Shown here piece by piece: positions 1 to 9,328 of a stretch of 64,000 bases of DNA; positions within the stretch are counted from its first letter, which is position 1; the number at the start of each line of letters is the position of its first letter. Below the pieces are notes generated by a model. The model was given only the letters and a program-made list of their open reading frames with translations. It searched no databases and was not told the DNA's origin. The position numbers and the translations under genes were made by a program. This stretch comes from an uncultured Clostridia bacterium (GTDB taxonomy: Bacteria; Bacillota; Clostridia; Lachnospirales; Lachnospiraceae). Location: positions 13,713 to 77,712 of the forward strand of contig CALBNS010000009.1 of assembly GCA_937896665.1 (NCBI GenBank), read 5' to 3'.

Positions 1-83
1 ACGCATTACGCTTTACCTCCGTTTAAAACTATATTCATCATGTATGTAACTATTCAGCCATGCATTTCAACCTGGCCGGGTAA

Positions 84-1250
84 TTATAATAATATTCCTA
101 AAAATTGACTTGATAATACAACCATTACCAATGCAATTGGATATGTAGCCGCGTACGCAGAAGCTACATCATCTGTTTTTGTAACACTGATTAGTGTTCC
201 AAGAGCCGGCGTACTTGTCATACCGCCACAAATTGAACCAAGTGTGTTAAATACACTGAGCTTAAGCACTTTTGCTGCAAAGAAATATCCCAAAAACATC
301 GGAACTAATGTCATAACAGCTCCGTATACGAAAAGCATTGGACCCTGCTCTGCAAGTACTTCTACAAAGCCTGCGCCTGCACCTGTACCAGCTCCAAGCA
401 AGAATAACATCAGACCAAATTCACGCATCGTTTCCAAGATACGTTTTTCGATTTTAATGTTGATTCTTCCTACATGACCAAAATGTCCTAATATCAGACC
501 TGCAATAAGTGGTCCACCTGATGTACCAAGTGCAAACTCTCCGCCTCCCGGAAGAGGAATTGTAATCTTCGCCAGAACAATACCCAGAACAATTGCAAGA
601 CCAAATGCAAAGAATCCCATTTCATCAATATCAATTCTCTTTTTTTTCGGCTGTTTATCCTCCACTACAACACCAGAAGCGGCTGCAAACATTGCACGTT
701 CAGCATCCATATCCGTTTTCAAAATCTTTGGAATAAGCTGTACAAACAGAACAACACCAATTACTCCAAATGGGTATGCAATACCATATCCCACAGCAGC
801 CAAGTCTGAAGTCGCTTCTTTTGCTGCCGCCAAACCAGGTGTACTCGTGAGTGAACCCGAAAGCATTCCCACACCGATATCCACCGGAATATCAAATAAC
901 TTGATCAGTCCTGCACATGTAAGTGCTCCTGAAAGAATAATAATAAATCCAAGCAAAATGTACGACTTGGCATTTACTTTAAAGTTCCTAAAAAATTTCG
1001 GTCCTGCAATATATCCAACAGACGTTACGAAACATATAAGTCCGAGATCCTGAACTACTTTTGGTATTTCAATCCCAAAATGACCAAATACCAACGCTAC
1101 CAATAATACACCGGCAGTTCCTAATTCAAGACCGCACACTCTGATTCTTCCAATCAAATAACCAATCACGGCAATCGTAAAAACCAGCATTAAGGTGTTC
1201 GCCCAGACTTCATTCTGAAACCACGTTCCTATACTTCCTAAAAGTTCCAC
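84..1250 (-). CDS. AspT/YidE-type membrane antiporter without RCK domains
   Basis: A 388-residue polytopic membrane protein with about ten hydrophobic segments. Two matching halves each carry a glycine/threonine-rich loop (LSGSLTSTPGLAAAKEA near residue 130, GGMTSTPALGTL near 345). This duplicated layout is that of the aspartate-alanine exchanger family (AspT/YidE/YbjL). Family members usually exceed 550 residues because two TrkA-C/RCK domains sit between the halves; here only a short charged linker (residues 190-210) is present. It is the last gene of the fumarate reductase run, about 70 bases after the flavoprotein with a hairpin in the gap. Exchange of aspartate, fumarate or succinate is inferred from that position; the substrate is not shown by the sequence. 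Confidence 0.8.
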   Translation of the reverse strand: MELLGSIGTWFQNEVWANTLMLVFTIAVIGYLIGRIRVCGLELGTAGVLLVALVFGHFGIEIPKVVQDLGLICFVTSVGYIAGPKFFRNFKVNAKSYILLGFIIILSGALTCAGLIKLFDIPVDIGVGMLSGSLTSTPGLAAAKEATSDLAAVGYGIAYPFGVIGVVLFVQLIPKILKTDMDAERAMFAAASGVVVEDKQPKKKRIDIDEMGFFAFGLAIVLGIVLAKITIPLPGGGEFALGTSGGPLIAGLILGHFGHVGRINIKIEKRILETMREFGLMLFLLGAGTGAGAGFVEVLAEQGPMLFVYGAVMTLVPMFLGYFFAAKVLKLSVFNTLGSICGGMTSTPALGTLISVTKTDDVASAYAATYPIALVMVVLSSQFLGILL

Positions 1251-1275
1251 TTTTTCATCCTCCTAAATTTATATA

Positions 1276-1310
1276 CCAAATCCAACGGCACATTCATGCC
1301 GTTGGATTGG
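1276..1310 (-). other. Intergenic hairpin between fumarate reductase and carrier
   Basis: An inverted repeat with arms TCCAACGGCA and TGCCGTTGGA, extended by CCAA/TTGG with a bulge, around a six-base loop. No uridine run follows on the minus strand. It is more likely an mRNA-processing or stability element, or a weak attenuator separating carrier expression from the operon, than a classical terminator. Confidence 0.6.
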
Positions 1311-1319
1311 TTATAATTA

Positions 1320-2939
1320 TTAGTTTAATCTTGTTACACCTTCTGGTCTATAGTCTGGTAATAACTTCGGAGACACTACCTGTGGCTCAATACCAGCATC
1401 GCTTAACATCTTAGAGAAGTCATCTACATGAGAAAGTGTTAATTCCTTCAATTCAACTTCTTTGCATTTAGCGCCTGCCTGCTGTCCGGCATTGCGTCCA
1501 AATACGATGATGTCAAGAAGTGAGTTACCCATAAGTCTGTTTCTTCCATGGATTCCTCCAATTGCTTCACCTGCTACATAGAGGTTTTCAACCTCTGACA
1601 TACCATTTACACCAACTTTGATACCACCATTCTGGTAGTGAAGTGTTGGATAGATTACGATAGGTACTTTTCTCATATCGATACCACATCTTAAGTACAT
1701 ACGAAGCATACCTGGTAATCTTTTTTCAAGTGTTCCCTCACCATGAATCATATCGATCATAGGAGTATCAAGCCAAATACCATCAGCTACAGGTGTATGA
1801 ACACCTTTTCCTCTCTCCTTGCACTCTCTGATGATTCCTGATGCAGCAACGTCTCTTGTCTCAAGTGGATGCATAAATACTTCACCGTCTACGTTTACGA
1901 ACATTGCGCCCATAGAACGAACTTTCTCTGTTACTAACGCACCGTAAATCTGAGATGGGAATGCAACACCTGTTGGGTGATACTGTAAAGTATCCTGATA
2001 TAACAATGGAGCACCTGCACGGTATGCAAGAACAAGACCGTCAGCTGTAGCACCGTAGTGATTTGATGTAGGGAATCCCTGATAATGCATACGTCCGGCA
2101 CCACCTGTAGCAATAATAACCGTTTTTGCTCTGGCAATTAGAATTTCATTTGTTTCCATGTTCATAAGTACAGCACCTGCCGCCTTACCATCTGTGTCTT
2201 TGATGATTTCGATAGCAGCTGTGAAATCTACAACAGGAATACCTCTATTGATAACTTCATCTCTTAATACTCTCATGATTTCTGCACCTGAATAGTCTGC
2301 AGCAGCATGCATTCTCTTACGAGATGTACCACCACCATGAGTAGTAATCATTCTTCCATCTTCATCTTTATCAAATAATACACCTAACTTATCAAGCCAG
2401 TTGATTGCGATTGGACCATCACATACAAGTTTTTCAACAAGCTCTGGTACGTTTGCATAATGTCCGCCACCCATTACATCTAAGTAATGCTGTGCAGGTG
2501 AGTCGTTCTCTTTATCAGCAGCCTGAATACCACCTTCTGCCATCATAGTATTGGCATCACCGATACGAAGTTTTGTAACGATCATTACGTTTGCACCAGC
2601 TTCGTTTGCTTCGATAGCTGCTGAAGAACCAGCACCGCCGCCACCGATAACTAATACATCTACATCATAATCCGGATTAGATAAATCTAAGTCCATTCCC
2701 TTGATTCTGCTTTCGCCCTGAAGAATTTCTACCAATTCCTTAGGAGCTTTCTGTCCTGCGTTTGGACCAACTTTAATTTCATCAAAACTATCGAGATTGT
2801 AATCTGGATGGAAAGCTTCAAGAAGAGCTGTCTTTTCATCAGCTGTCATACGTCTTGGCTCGAATCCAATACGTGCGGCTCTACCTGCTTCAACCTTTTT
2901 AATAGATTCCATCATCTCGGCTGTATATGGTAAACTCAT
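1320..2939 (-). CDS. Soluble fumarate reductase flavoprotein subunit
   Basis: A 539-residue member of the FrdA/SdhA/aspartate-oxidase family. The FAD dinucleotide motif (GGGGAG) is near residue 100. The substrate motif HPTG, the TRDVAASG segment with the catalytic arginine, and GRNRLMGNSLLD near the C-terminus are all present. The position that carries the flavin-linking histidine in membrane fumarate reductases reads ANTMMAEGG, with Asn, as in aspartate oxidase, so FAD is probably non-covalent. The start at 2939 has GGGAGGAGA upstream; a longer reading from 2963 would overlap the preceding gene. With no membrane anchor genes nearby, electrons probably come from the Hdr/Flx subunits encoded upstream. 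Confidence 0.88.
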   Translation of the reverse strand: MSLPYTAEMMESIKKVEAGRAARIGFEPRRMTADEKTALLEAFHPDYNLDSFDEIKVGPNAGQKAPKELVEILQGESRIKGMDLDLSNPDYDVDVLVIGGGGAGSSAAIEANEAGANVMIVTKLRIGDANTMMAEGGIQAADKENDSPAQHYLDVMGGGHYANVPELVEKLVCDGPIAINWLDKLGVLFDKDEDGRMITTHGGGTSRKRMHAAADYSGAEIMRVLRDEVINRGIPVVDFTAAIEIIKDTDGKAAGAVLMNMETNEILIARAKTVIIATGGAGRMHYQGFPTSNHYGATADGLVLAYRAGAPLLYQDTLQYHPTGVAFPSQIYGALVTEKVRSMGAMFVNVDGEVFMHPLETRDVAASGIIRECKERGKGVHTPVADGIWLDTPMIDMIHGEGTLEKRLPGMLRMYLRCGIDMRKVPIVIYPTLHYQNGGIKVGVNGMSEVENLYVAGEAIGGIHGRNRLMGNSLLDIIVFGRNAGQQAGAKCKEVELKELTLSHVDDFSKMLSDAGIEPQVVSPKLLPDYRPEGVTRLN

Positions 2940-2952
2940 ATTTTTCTCCTCC

Positions 2953-3627
2953 CTATTTTTCAATCTCTCTTGTGTTATACATTTCCTTTAATTCTTCTAA
3001 AGGTTTTGCCATAATTGCTTCAATCATTGCTTTGCAATCACCATTTTCGATTTCTTCCACTCTCTTTGTCAAGTGCTTAGCTTCCGGTCTTAAGTATTTA
3101 CCTGTAAGTCTTCTTGCAAGAAGAGCAACCTGTGGATGAGAAATACCAGCAGGGCAACGTGATGAACAAACACCACACATTACACAGTCGAATGAAAGTT
3201 CTGCACATTCTTCAAACTCTCCCCTTTGAGCATGAGCAATGTACTGCATAACATTCAGATCTTGTGTACAAGCTTTTGTACAGGCATTACATCCGATACA
3301 TGAATAAATTTCCGGATAAAGCTGCATCATAATCTGAGTTGTCGGCTTAATCTCTGTAATATCATAAACTTTCTTCTCTAACGGGAAGAATGGTAATGTA
3401 GCCACACACATGTTATCTTCAACTTTTGTTGAACATGCCAAACAGCCGTTTAATTCATTTTGTCCTTTGATTCTGTAGATTGTTGCACAAGCACCGCAGA
3501 AGCCATTTCTACATCCACAGCCACGAACCAACTGGTATCCGGCATATTCAAAAGCTTCCATAATTGTTAAATTAGCCGGAACTTCATATTTCTTACCATA
3601 TAAATATATGTTAATCATATCTGCCAT
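2953..3627 (-). CDS. Fumarate reductase iron-sulfur subunit
   Basis: A 224-residue FrdB/SdhB-like protein. It has an N-terminal plant-type [2Fe-2S] domain (CGCRNGFCGAC near residue 35, further Cys near 62) and a C-terminal part with CIGCNACTKAC and CVMCGVCSSRCP cluster motifs. It ends soon after the second motif and lacks the CCG (HdrB-like) domain that is fused to this subunit in archaeal thiol:fumarate reductase. A separate HdrB is encoded in the same run instead. It lies directly before the flavoprotein gene and should pass electrons to it. Confidence 0.87.
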   Translation of the reverse strand: MADMINIYLYGKKYEVPANLTIMEAFEYAGYQLVRGCGCRNGFCGACATIYRIKGQNELNGCLACSTKVEDNMCVATLPFFPLEKKVYDITEIKPTTQIMMQLYPEIYSCIGCNACTKACTQDLNVMQYIAHAQRGEFEECAELSFDCVMCGVCSSRCPAGISHPQVALLARRLTGKYLRPEAKHLTKRVEEIENGDCKAMIEAIMAKPLEELKEMYNTREIEK

Positions 3628-3653
3628 TTTAATTTTTCCTTTCCATTGTAATC

Positions 3654-4508
3654 CTAGTATTCATTCGGTAATTCGTCAATTTCATCAAAACGGAATACCG
3701 GACCATCTTTACAAACATATTTTGAACCAATATTGCATCGTCCACATTTGCCGATACCGCATTTCATACGAAGTTCAAATGTAGTATAAATCTGTTCATC
3801 CTGGAAACCAAGTTCTTTCAGTCCTGCCAATACGAATTTAATCATAATCGGAGGTCCACAGATTAAAGCTACTTTGTTTGTATCAAGGTTCAGTTCCTTT
3901 ACATAAGCAGGTACAAATCCTACATGTCCATCCCAGCCTTCCTGTGGACGGTCAATTGTCAGATGTACATTAATGCCTTCTGTTTTCATCCATACTTCCT
4001 GAATCTCTTTTAACTGAACTAAATCGTCTGCTGAACGAGAACCATAAACAATATCTACCGTTCCATAGTTTTCACGGTTATCAATTACATAATTAATAAC
4101 AGAACGAAGTGGTGCCAGACCAATACCACCTGCGATAAATAACAGGTTTTTACCTTTTAATTCTGTCTCTACCGGAAAATTATTTCCGTATGGACCACGT
4201 ACTGTAATCTGGGAACCAACTTCAAGGCTGTGAAGATAATCTGTAAGCTCACCACATTTTTTAATACTGAATTCCTGGTATTCTTTGTTTGTCGGTGAAG
4301 AAGTAATAGAGAACATTGCCTCACTTACACCAGGTGCACATAACATTGCACACTGTCCAGGCATGTGTTCGAACAACTTCCCGCCTTCTGGAGCATTTAC
4401 ACGAAATGTCTTAACATCCGGTGTCTCCTGACGGATATCTGTAATGATACCCACCTTCGGAATTAAAGTATCTAATGTATAATTGTCATGACAATGGCAT
4501 TCGCACAT
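3654..4508 (-). CDS. flxA: FlxA-like FAD/NAD(P)H-binding electron-input subunit
   Basis: A 284-residue ferredoxin-NADP reductase-fold protein of the AsrB/HydG/FlxA group. The flavin half is residues 15-110. The nucleotide half has LLFIAGGIGLAPLRSV near residue 125 and a CGPP segment near 215. A C-terminal CGIGKCGRC motif binds an iron-sulfur cluster. In FlxABCD-HdrABC complexes this subunit takes hydride from NADH. Its start overlaps the stop of the preceding gene by one base, so the two are translationally coupled. NADH rather than NADPH is inferred from the Rex-type site at the head of the run. Confidence 0.8.
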   Translation of the reverse strand: MCECHCHDNYTLDTLIPKVGIITDIRQETPDVKTFRVNAPEGGKLFEHMPGQCAMLCAPGVSEAMFSITSSPTNKEYQEFSIKKCGELTDYLHSLEVGSQITVRGPYGNNFPVETELKGKNLLFIAGGIGLAPLRSVINYVIDNRENYGTVDIVYGSRSADDLVQLKEIQEVWMKTEGINVHLTIDRPQEGWDGHVGFVPAYVKELNLDTNKVALICGPPIMIKFVLAGLKELGFQDEQIYTTFELRMKCGIGKCGRCNIGSKYVCKDGPVFRFDEIDELPNEY

Positions 4509-5545
4509 TAGTTTTCACCTCCCTGTTCCTGAAAAGCCTTAATGACTTTTACAATATTCAATGATGCAGGACATTTTTCTACACAACGGCCACATCCTAC
4601 ACACGAATACATTCCATCGTTATTTGCCGGATAATATACAAGTTTATGCATGAATCTCTGACGGAAACGCTGCAACTGGCTTGTACGGTTGTTACCGTGA
4701 GCCATCATTGTAAAGTCAGAATACATACATGAATCCCAACAACGATAACGTTTGATATCATGTCCTGTATTATAGTCTTTGATATCATAACACTGACAAG
4801 TCGGACATACAAATGTACATGTTCCACATGCCAGACATGGTTTATATAATTCCTCCCAGATTGGCGAATTGAATTTTTCCATAAGAACATCGCCATTCCA
4901 GCCTTCTAATGAAAGGTTAGAATATGGAAGTTTTTCTACAATCGCACGGATTGCTGTTTTTTCCGCTTCTACTTTTTCTTCTTCAGCATCCGCGTTCTCT
5001 AAAAGACTCTCTACTACTTTTGTAAGAGCTTCACCTTTTTCTGTTAAAGCCTTCCAGTATAAGTTTCCTTCTACCATCCATGTAGCAACATCAGCTACAG
5101 GCTCTGCACAATCAACACCGAAAACTTTACAGAAACATGTCTCTTCCGGCTCATGACAAGCCATAGCTACGATTGTTCCGTGCGCACGTCTCGCTGCGTA
5201 GAAACTATCTACCGGATCAGCCAAAAATACTTTATCAAGTACTTCTACACCTTTTACATCACATGCTTTCATACCAAATACAACAAAGTTCTGGTTTTTC
5301 AAAGCTTCCGGCTCGATAGAAATTTTCTTTCCATCTGTTATACAAGTATATAAATTTTCGCTCTGTGGAAAGAATGCATCTTTTGGAGATTTTACAGACT
5401 TTAATGTATCTAAATCAACCTCTACACCTTCGCTCCATGCTGCGAAGTTCACCTGTCCACTTGTCTTCACAGGCAGATATAATTCTTGATTTCCGGCAAT
5501 TAACTGGAATAATGCCGACAGATTTTCTTTTGCTATCTTATACAT
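4508..5545 (-). CDS. 4Fe-4S dicluster subunit, AsrA/HydB/FlxB type
   Basis: A 345-residue protein with an N-terminal domain of the sulfhydrogenase beta/AsrA group and two ferredoxin motifs near the C-terminus: CLACGTCTFVCP (about residue 237) and CVGCGRCVEKCP (about 315). An extra CFCK segment lies near residue 138. Neighbours on both sides are Flx-type subunits with gaps of 0-3 bases, so it is expected to wire the FAD subunit to the MvhD-like adaptor. Which of FlxB or FlxC it matches cannot be settled here. Confidence 0.78.
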   Translation of the reverse strand: MYKIAKENLSALFQLIAGNQELYLPVKTSGQVNFAAWSEGVEVDLDTLKSVKSPKDAFFPQSENLYTCITDGKKISIEPEALKNQNFVVFGMKACDVKGVEVLDKVFLADPVDSFYAARRAHGTIVAMACHEPEETCFCKVFGVDCAEPVADVATWMVEGNLYWKALTEKGEALTKVVESLLENADAEEEKVEAEKTAIRAIVEKLPYSNLSLEGWNGDVLMEKFNSPIWEELYKPCLACGTCTFVCPTCQCYDIKDYNTGHDIKRYRCWDSCMYSDFTMMAHGNNRTSQLQRFRQRFMHKLVYYPANNDGMYSCVGCGRCVEKCPASLNIVKVIKAFQEQGGEN

Positions 5546-5548
5546 ACA

Positions 5549-6523
5549 TTATCCCCTTTCTGTTACGATACTTGGTTCAGCATCGTCAAATGTAAAGTTT
5601 GTGAGTGGTCCTCTTGAGTCTGTGTCTGCTCCTGCCTGATAGTCACCGTATAATTCATTGATGTCTTTGATAAATTTACGGTTAAATAAGTGAAGCGGAA
5701 TGCCCTGCGGACATACTCTGCTGCATTCTCCACAGTCTGTACATCTTCCAGCCACGTGGAACGCACGGATTACATGGAACATCTTTTCTTCAAATGAGTC
5801 AACATTTGCTTTCTGTGCACTGTCAAACTTTGTACTGTCAAATACACATTTACGGCAGCTACATGCAGGACATACGTTACGGCACGCATTGCAACGGATA
5901 CATTTGCTTAATTCACTCTGGAAAAATGCAAATTTTTCTTCCGGGCTCATAGCCTCGATTTTCTCGATTTCTGCAAAACGTTCTGCATCTTTTGTGTCCT
6001 TTGATTCACCGATTATTTCATCGTAAATCACATGCTCTTTGCCTTTACATACATGGCATCTTTCTAACATTATGTCAGCATATGCACATGTCTTTTCACC
6101 ATAAATAGTCTGGAATGTCAGTGTATCACACTCATCTGTCAATTCTGCACCAGAAACACTTTCAATTCCTTTAATTCCTGCTTTTTTCGCTTTTTCAATA
6201 TCCAGTTTTCCTTTACATCCGACACCAACAATGTATGCTTTTTCTCTGTCTACGCGGTGCTCTTTGATTAACTGGTTAAAGCTGTATGTATCACATGGTT
6301 TTAAGCAAACCATTGTTTTTCCTTCTAACTTAGAAGCTTCAATCATGTATTTGCTTAAGTTCGCACCACAGAATCCATTATATACGAAATCCTTCAAATC
6401 TTCTGCTTTGTCGAAGTAAGCTGGTTCTGGATTGTATGGCAGATCGCCGGCTTTCCAGCCGAGAACACGCGCTACTGTTCCGTTTTCCAGCAGTTCTTTC
6501 GCACGGTTAATTAATTCCTGCAT
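5549..6523 (-). CDS. 4Fe-4S dicluster subunit, FlxC type
   Basis: A 324-residue iron-sulfur protein resembling the F420 hydrogenase/dehydrogenase beta-subunit and AsrA groups. Two ferredoxin motifs are visible: CIRCNACRNVCPAC followed by CRKC near residue 210, and CTDCGECSRVCP near 262. A conserved CHVCKG lies near residue 155. The start overlaps the MvhD-like gene by about 13 bases and has GGGGG upstream. Together with the next gene it forms the two iron-sulfur relay subunits expected in an Flx module. Confidence 0.76.
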   Translation of the reverse strand: MQELINRAKELLENGTVARVLGWKAGDLPYNPEPAYFDKAEDLKDFVYNGFCGANLSKYMIEASKLEGKTMVCLKPCDTYSFNQLIKEHRVDREKAYIVGVGCKGKLDIEKAKKAGIKGIESVSGAELTDECDTLTFQTIYGEKTCAYADIMLERCHVCKGKEHVIYDEIIGESKDTKDAERFAEIEKIEAMSPEEKFAFFQSELSKCIRCNACRNVCPACSCRKCVFDSTKFDSAQKANVDSFEEKMFHVIRAFHVAGRCTDCGECSRVCPQGIPLHLFNRKFIKDINELYGDYQAGADTDSRGPLTNFTFDDAEPSIVTERG

Positions 6524-6954
6524 CTCAAATCCCCCAATCTCACATTCTTGCCAAGAGAATTGATTTTCTCAACAAATTCATTCATTGTCTGAGAGAATTT
6601 TACACCCTCAGCAGCAGATACCCATTCTACACGGGTACGTCCATTTTCTACACCGATATAATCCAGCATAGAGAACAGAAGTGTCATACGTCTTCTTGCA
6701 TAGTAGTTACCTGTGCTATAGTGACAGTCCCCTGGGTGACATCCACATAAGATAACTCCATCTGCTCCTTTTTCAAATGCTCTTAAGATAAACATTGGGT
6801 TTACACGGCAAGAGCAAGGAACACGTATAATTTTTACATCAGCAGGATATGCCAGACGGCTGCTTCCTGCTAAATCTGCGCCTGCATAACTACACCAGTT
6901 ACAGCAGAACGCTACAATTTTCGGTCTGAATTCTTGATTTACTTCTATCGACAT
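6511..6954 (-). CDS. flxD: MvhD/FlxD-like electron adaptor
   Basis: A 147-residue MvhD-family protein. The cysteine pattern is clear: CCNWCSYAGAD near residue 17, RVPCSCRVNP near 46, and CGCHPGDCHY near 70. These ligate a [2Fe-2S] cluster that hands electrons to HdrA. Such proteins dock hydrogenases or NADH modules onto HdrABC. The gene overlaps the end of hdrA by ten bases, so the two are translationally coupled. Confidence 0.9.
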   Translation of the reverse strand: MSIEVNQEFRPKIVAFCCNWCSYAGADLAGSSRLAYPADVKIIRVPCSCRVNPMFILRAFEKGADGVILCGCHPGDCHYSTGNYYARRRMTLLFSMLDYIGVENGRTRVEWVSAAEGVKFSQTMNEFVEKINSLGKNVRLGDLRCRN

Positions 6955-8933
6955 ATTGCATCTACCTCCGCTATAATCTGTCTGTTAGAGAATCCTTGTA
7001 AGTCCATAGCACCTGAAGGACATGCTACCGTACATGCTCCACAACCCTGACACAGTGCATTGTTAACAACTGCAACACGGCGTGTTTCACGGATACCATG
7101 GTCATTTACTTCTTTATCCTCGTATGTGATTGCACCATAAGGACATACATTTGCACATGTAGAACATCCGTTACACAGAAGTTCATCTGAACGTGCTGTA
7201 CATGGGTTTGTCATCAATTTGTCCTTAGCCAATAAGCCAATCGCTTTTACTGCTGCTGCACCTGCCTGGGCAACTGTTTCAGGAATATCTTTTGGTCCCT
7301 GACATACACCTGATAAGAATACACCTGCTGTTGGTGATTCTACAGGACGAAGTTTCGCATGAGATTCTGTCAGGAAGTTATTAGTATCAATACTTGCCGT
7401 CAACATAGTAGCAATCTTTCTTACGTCTGGGTTTGGCTCAATAGCAGTTGCAAGAACAACCATATCCGCCTCTTTTAAGATTTGTTTGTTGTCTAACAAA
7501 TCAACACCCTGTACTAATAATTTTCCATCTGGCTGAGGAATAACTTTTCCTACCTGTCCTTTGATATAATTTACGCCATAATCTTCTACTGCTCTTCTAT
7601 AGAACTCGTCGAAGTTCTTACCTGGTGTACGAACATCGATGTAGAATACTGTTACGTTCACATCCGGATATTTATCACGGATTAACATTGCATGTTTTGC
7701 TGTGTACATACAACAAATCTTAGAGCAGTAACTCTTTCCTCTGTTATCTGCGCAACGGCTTCCTACACATTGGATAAATACCATTTCCTTTGGATGCTTT
7801 CCGTCTGAGAGACGTTCTAAGTGTCCCTTTGTCGGTCCTGCTGCATTCATAACACGTTCCAGCTCAAGAGATGTGATAACGTCTTTGCTCTGGTTGTATG
7901 CGTACTCATCATAGTTATCAAGCTTGATTGTATCAAAACCTGTTGCAACTACAATTGCACCGTATTTTTCTGTAACGATTTCATCCTGCTGTGCATAATC
8001 AATAGCGCCTGCCTGACATACTTTTTCACAGATACCACATTTTCCTGTTTTAAATTTAATACAAGCATCACGGTCGATTACAGGTACATTTGGAATAGCC
8101 TGTGCAAACGGTGTGTAAATAGCGCTTCTCGTGTTCAAGCCACGGTTGAATTCGCTCAACGATTTCTTAGATGGACATTTTTCCTGACAAACGCCACAGC
8201 CTGTACATTTGTCCATATTTACACTTCTTGCTTTCTTTCTGATATCTACAGTGAAATCACCTACGAAACCAGATACTTTATCTACTTCACTATATGTATA
8301 GATTGTGATTTTTTCATGAGCTGCAGCCTCTACCATCTTTGGTGTAAGGATACATGCCGAACAGTCAAGTGTTGGGAAAGTTTTGTCTAATTGAGACATT
8401 CTTCCACCGATACTTGGTGTCTTTTCAACGATGTCTACTTCATATCCTGCATCTGCAATATCAAGCGCAGTCTGGATACCGGCGATACCGCCGCCGATTA
8501 CTAACGCACGTTTTGTTACGCGGCTTTCGCCCGGTTTTAATGGTGCGTTCAAGTTTACTTTCGCAATCGCTGCTCTTGCAAGGATTACGGCTTTCTTTGT
8601 GGCCTCTTCCATGTCTTTGTGAATCCATGAACAGTGTTCACGAATGTTTGCGATTTCTACCATGTATGGATTCAGTCCGGCTCTTTCAGCTGCTGTTCTG
8701 AATGTAGTTTCATGCATACGTGGTGAACAAGAACATACAACGATTCCTGTCAGGTTTTTTTCTTGAATTGCTGCTGCAATTCTGGCTTGTCCAGCTTCTG
8801 AGCACATATACTGGTAGTCTTCTGCATGAACAACGCCTGGCTCTAAAAGAGCCATCTCAGCTACTTTTTTAACGTCTACCGTAGCGGCAATGTTACTTCC
8901 GCAATGACAGACAAATACTCCTATTCTCTGCAT
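6945..8933 (-). CDS. hdrA: Heterodisulfide reductase subunit A-like flavoprotein
   Basis: A 662-residue HdrA. It has an N-terminal cluster domain starting FVCHCGSNI, the FAD motif GGGIAGIQTALD near residue 147, and an insertion ferredoxin domain (CTGCGVCQEKCP near 243; KCGICEKVCQ near 299). A thioredoxin-reductase-like region follows, then a C-terminal 2x[4Fe-4S] domain (CNGCSTCANVCP, CQGCGACTVACP). HdrA is the bifurcating flavoprotein of HdrABC complexes, sending one electron uphill to ferredoxin. The start has GGAGGTAAG upstream and lies 5 bases from hdrC. Bifurcation in this organism is inferred. Confidence 0.93.
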   Translation of the reverse strand: MQRIGVFVCHCGSNIAATVDVKKVAEMALLEPGVVHAEDYQYMCSEAGQARIAAAIQEKNLTGIVVCSCSPRMHETTFRTAAERAGLNPYMVEIANIREHCSWIHKDMEEATKKAVILARAAIAKVNLNAPLKPGESRVTKRALVIGGGIAGIQTALDIADAGYEVDIVEKTPSIGGRMSQLDKTFPTLDCSACILTPKMVEAAAHEKITIYTYSEVDKVSGFVGDFTVDIRKKARSVNMDKCTGCGVCQEKCPSKKSLSEFNRGLNTRSAIYTPFAQAIPNVPVIDRDACIKFKTGKCGICEKVCQAGAIDYAQQDEIVTEKYGAIVVATGFDTIKLDNYDEYAYNQSKDVITSLELERVMNAAGPTKGHLERLSDGKHPKEMVFIQCVGSRCADNRGKSYCSKICCMYTAKHAMLIRDKYPDVNVTVFYIDVRTPGKNFDEFYRRAVEDYGVNYIKGQVGKVIPQPDGKLLVQGVDLLDNKQILKEADMVVLATAIEPNPDVRKIATMLTASIDTNNFLTESHAKLRPVESPTAGVFLSGVCQGPKDIPETVAQAGAAAVKAIGLLAKDKLMTNPCTARSDELLCNGCSTCANVCPYGAITYEDKEVNDHGIRETRRVAVVNNALCQGCGACTVACPSGAMDLQGFSNRQIIAEVDAICR

Positions 8934-8938
8934 GCGAC

Positions 8939-9328
8939 TTACCTCCTGTATCTTCTAAATGCACTAACCAAGAGCTGTTGTGGAAGTTCTGGATCTAACA
9001 ATTCCGGAACCTCATCCGGTGACAGGTAAGTCTGACCTTTTTCACGGACAACAAGCTGTCTTGCCGCATCAATTAATTTTCCTGGTTTTACATCTCTTGG
9101 ACAACGTTCTACACATGCAAAGCATGAAAGACATTTCCAAAGTGATTTTGAATTTACCAGACTTTCAATATCTCCGTTCTGTACGTAAGATACGAACTGG
9201 TGTGGTTTGATATCCATCTCGTTAAAAGATGGGCAGGAAGCAGAACATTTTCCGCATTTCATACATTTCAAAGGATTCACGCCGCTGATTTCTTTAATAC
9301 GTTCAGCCTGATTTTTTGCGGTACTCAT
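8939..9328 (-). CDS. hdrC: Heterodisulfide reductase subunit C-like ferredoxin
   Basis: A 129-residue HdrC with two [4Fe-4S] motifs, CMKCGKCSASCP (about residue 21) and CLSCFACVERCP (about 66), and the usual helical C-terminus. It relays electrons between HdrA and HdrB. The start is one base inside the hdrB stop and has GAGGAGGT upstream. Confidence 0.92.
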   Translation of the reverse strand: MSTAKNQAERIKEISGVNPLKCMKCGKCSASCPSFNEMDIKPHQFVSYVQNGDIESLVNSKSLWKCLSCFACVERCPRDVKPGKLIDAARQLVVREKGQTYLSPDEVPELLDPELPQQLLVSAFRRYRR

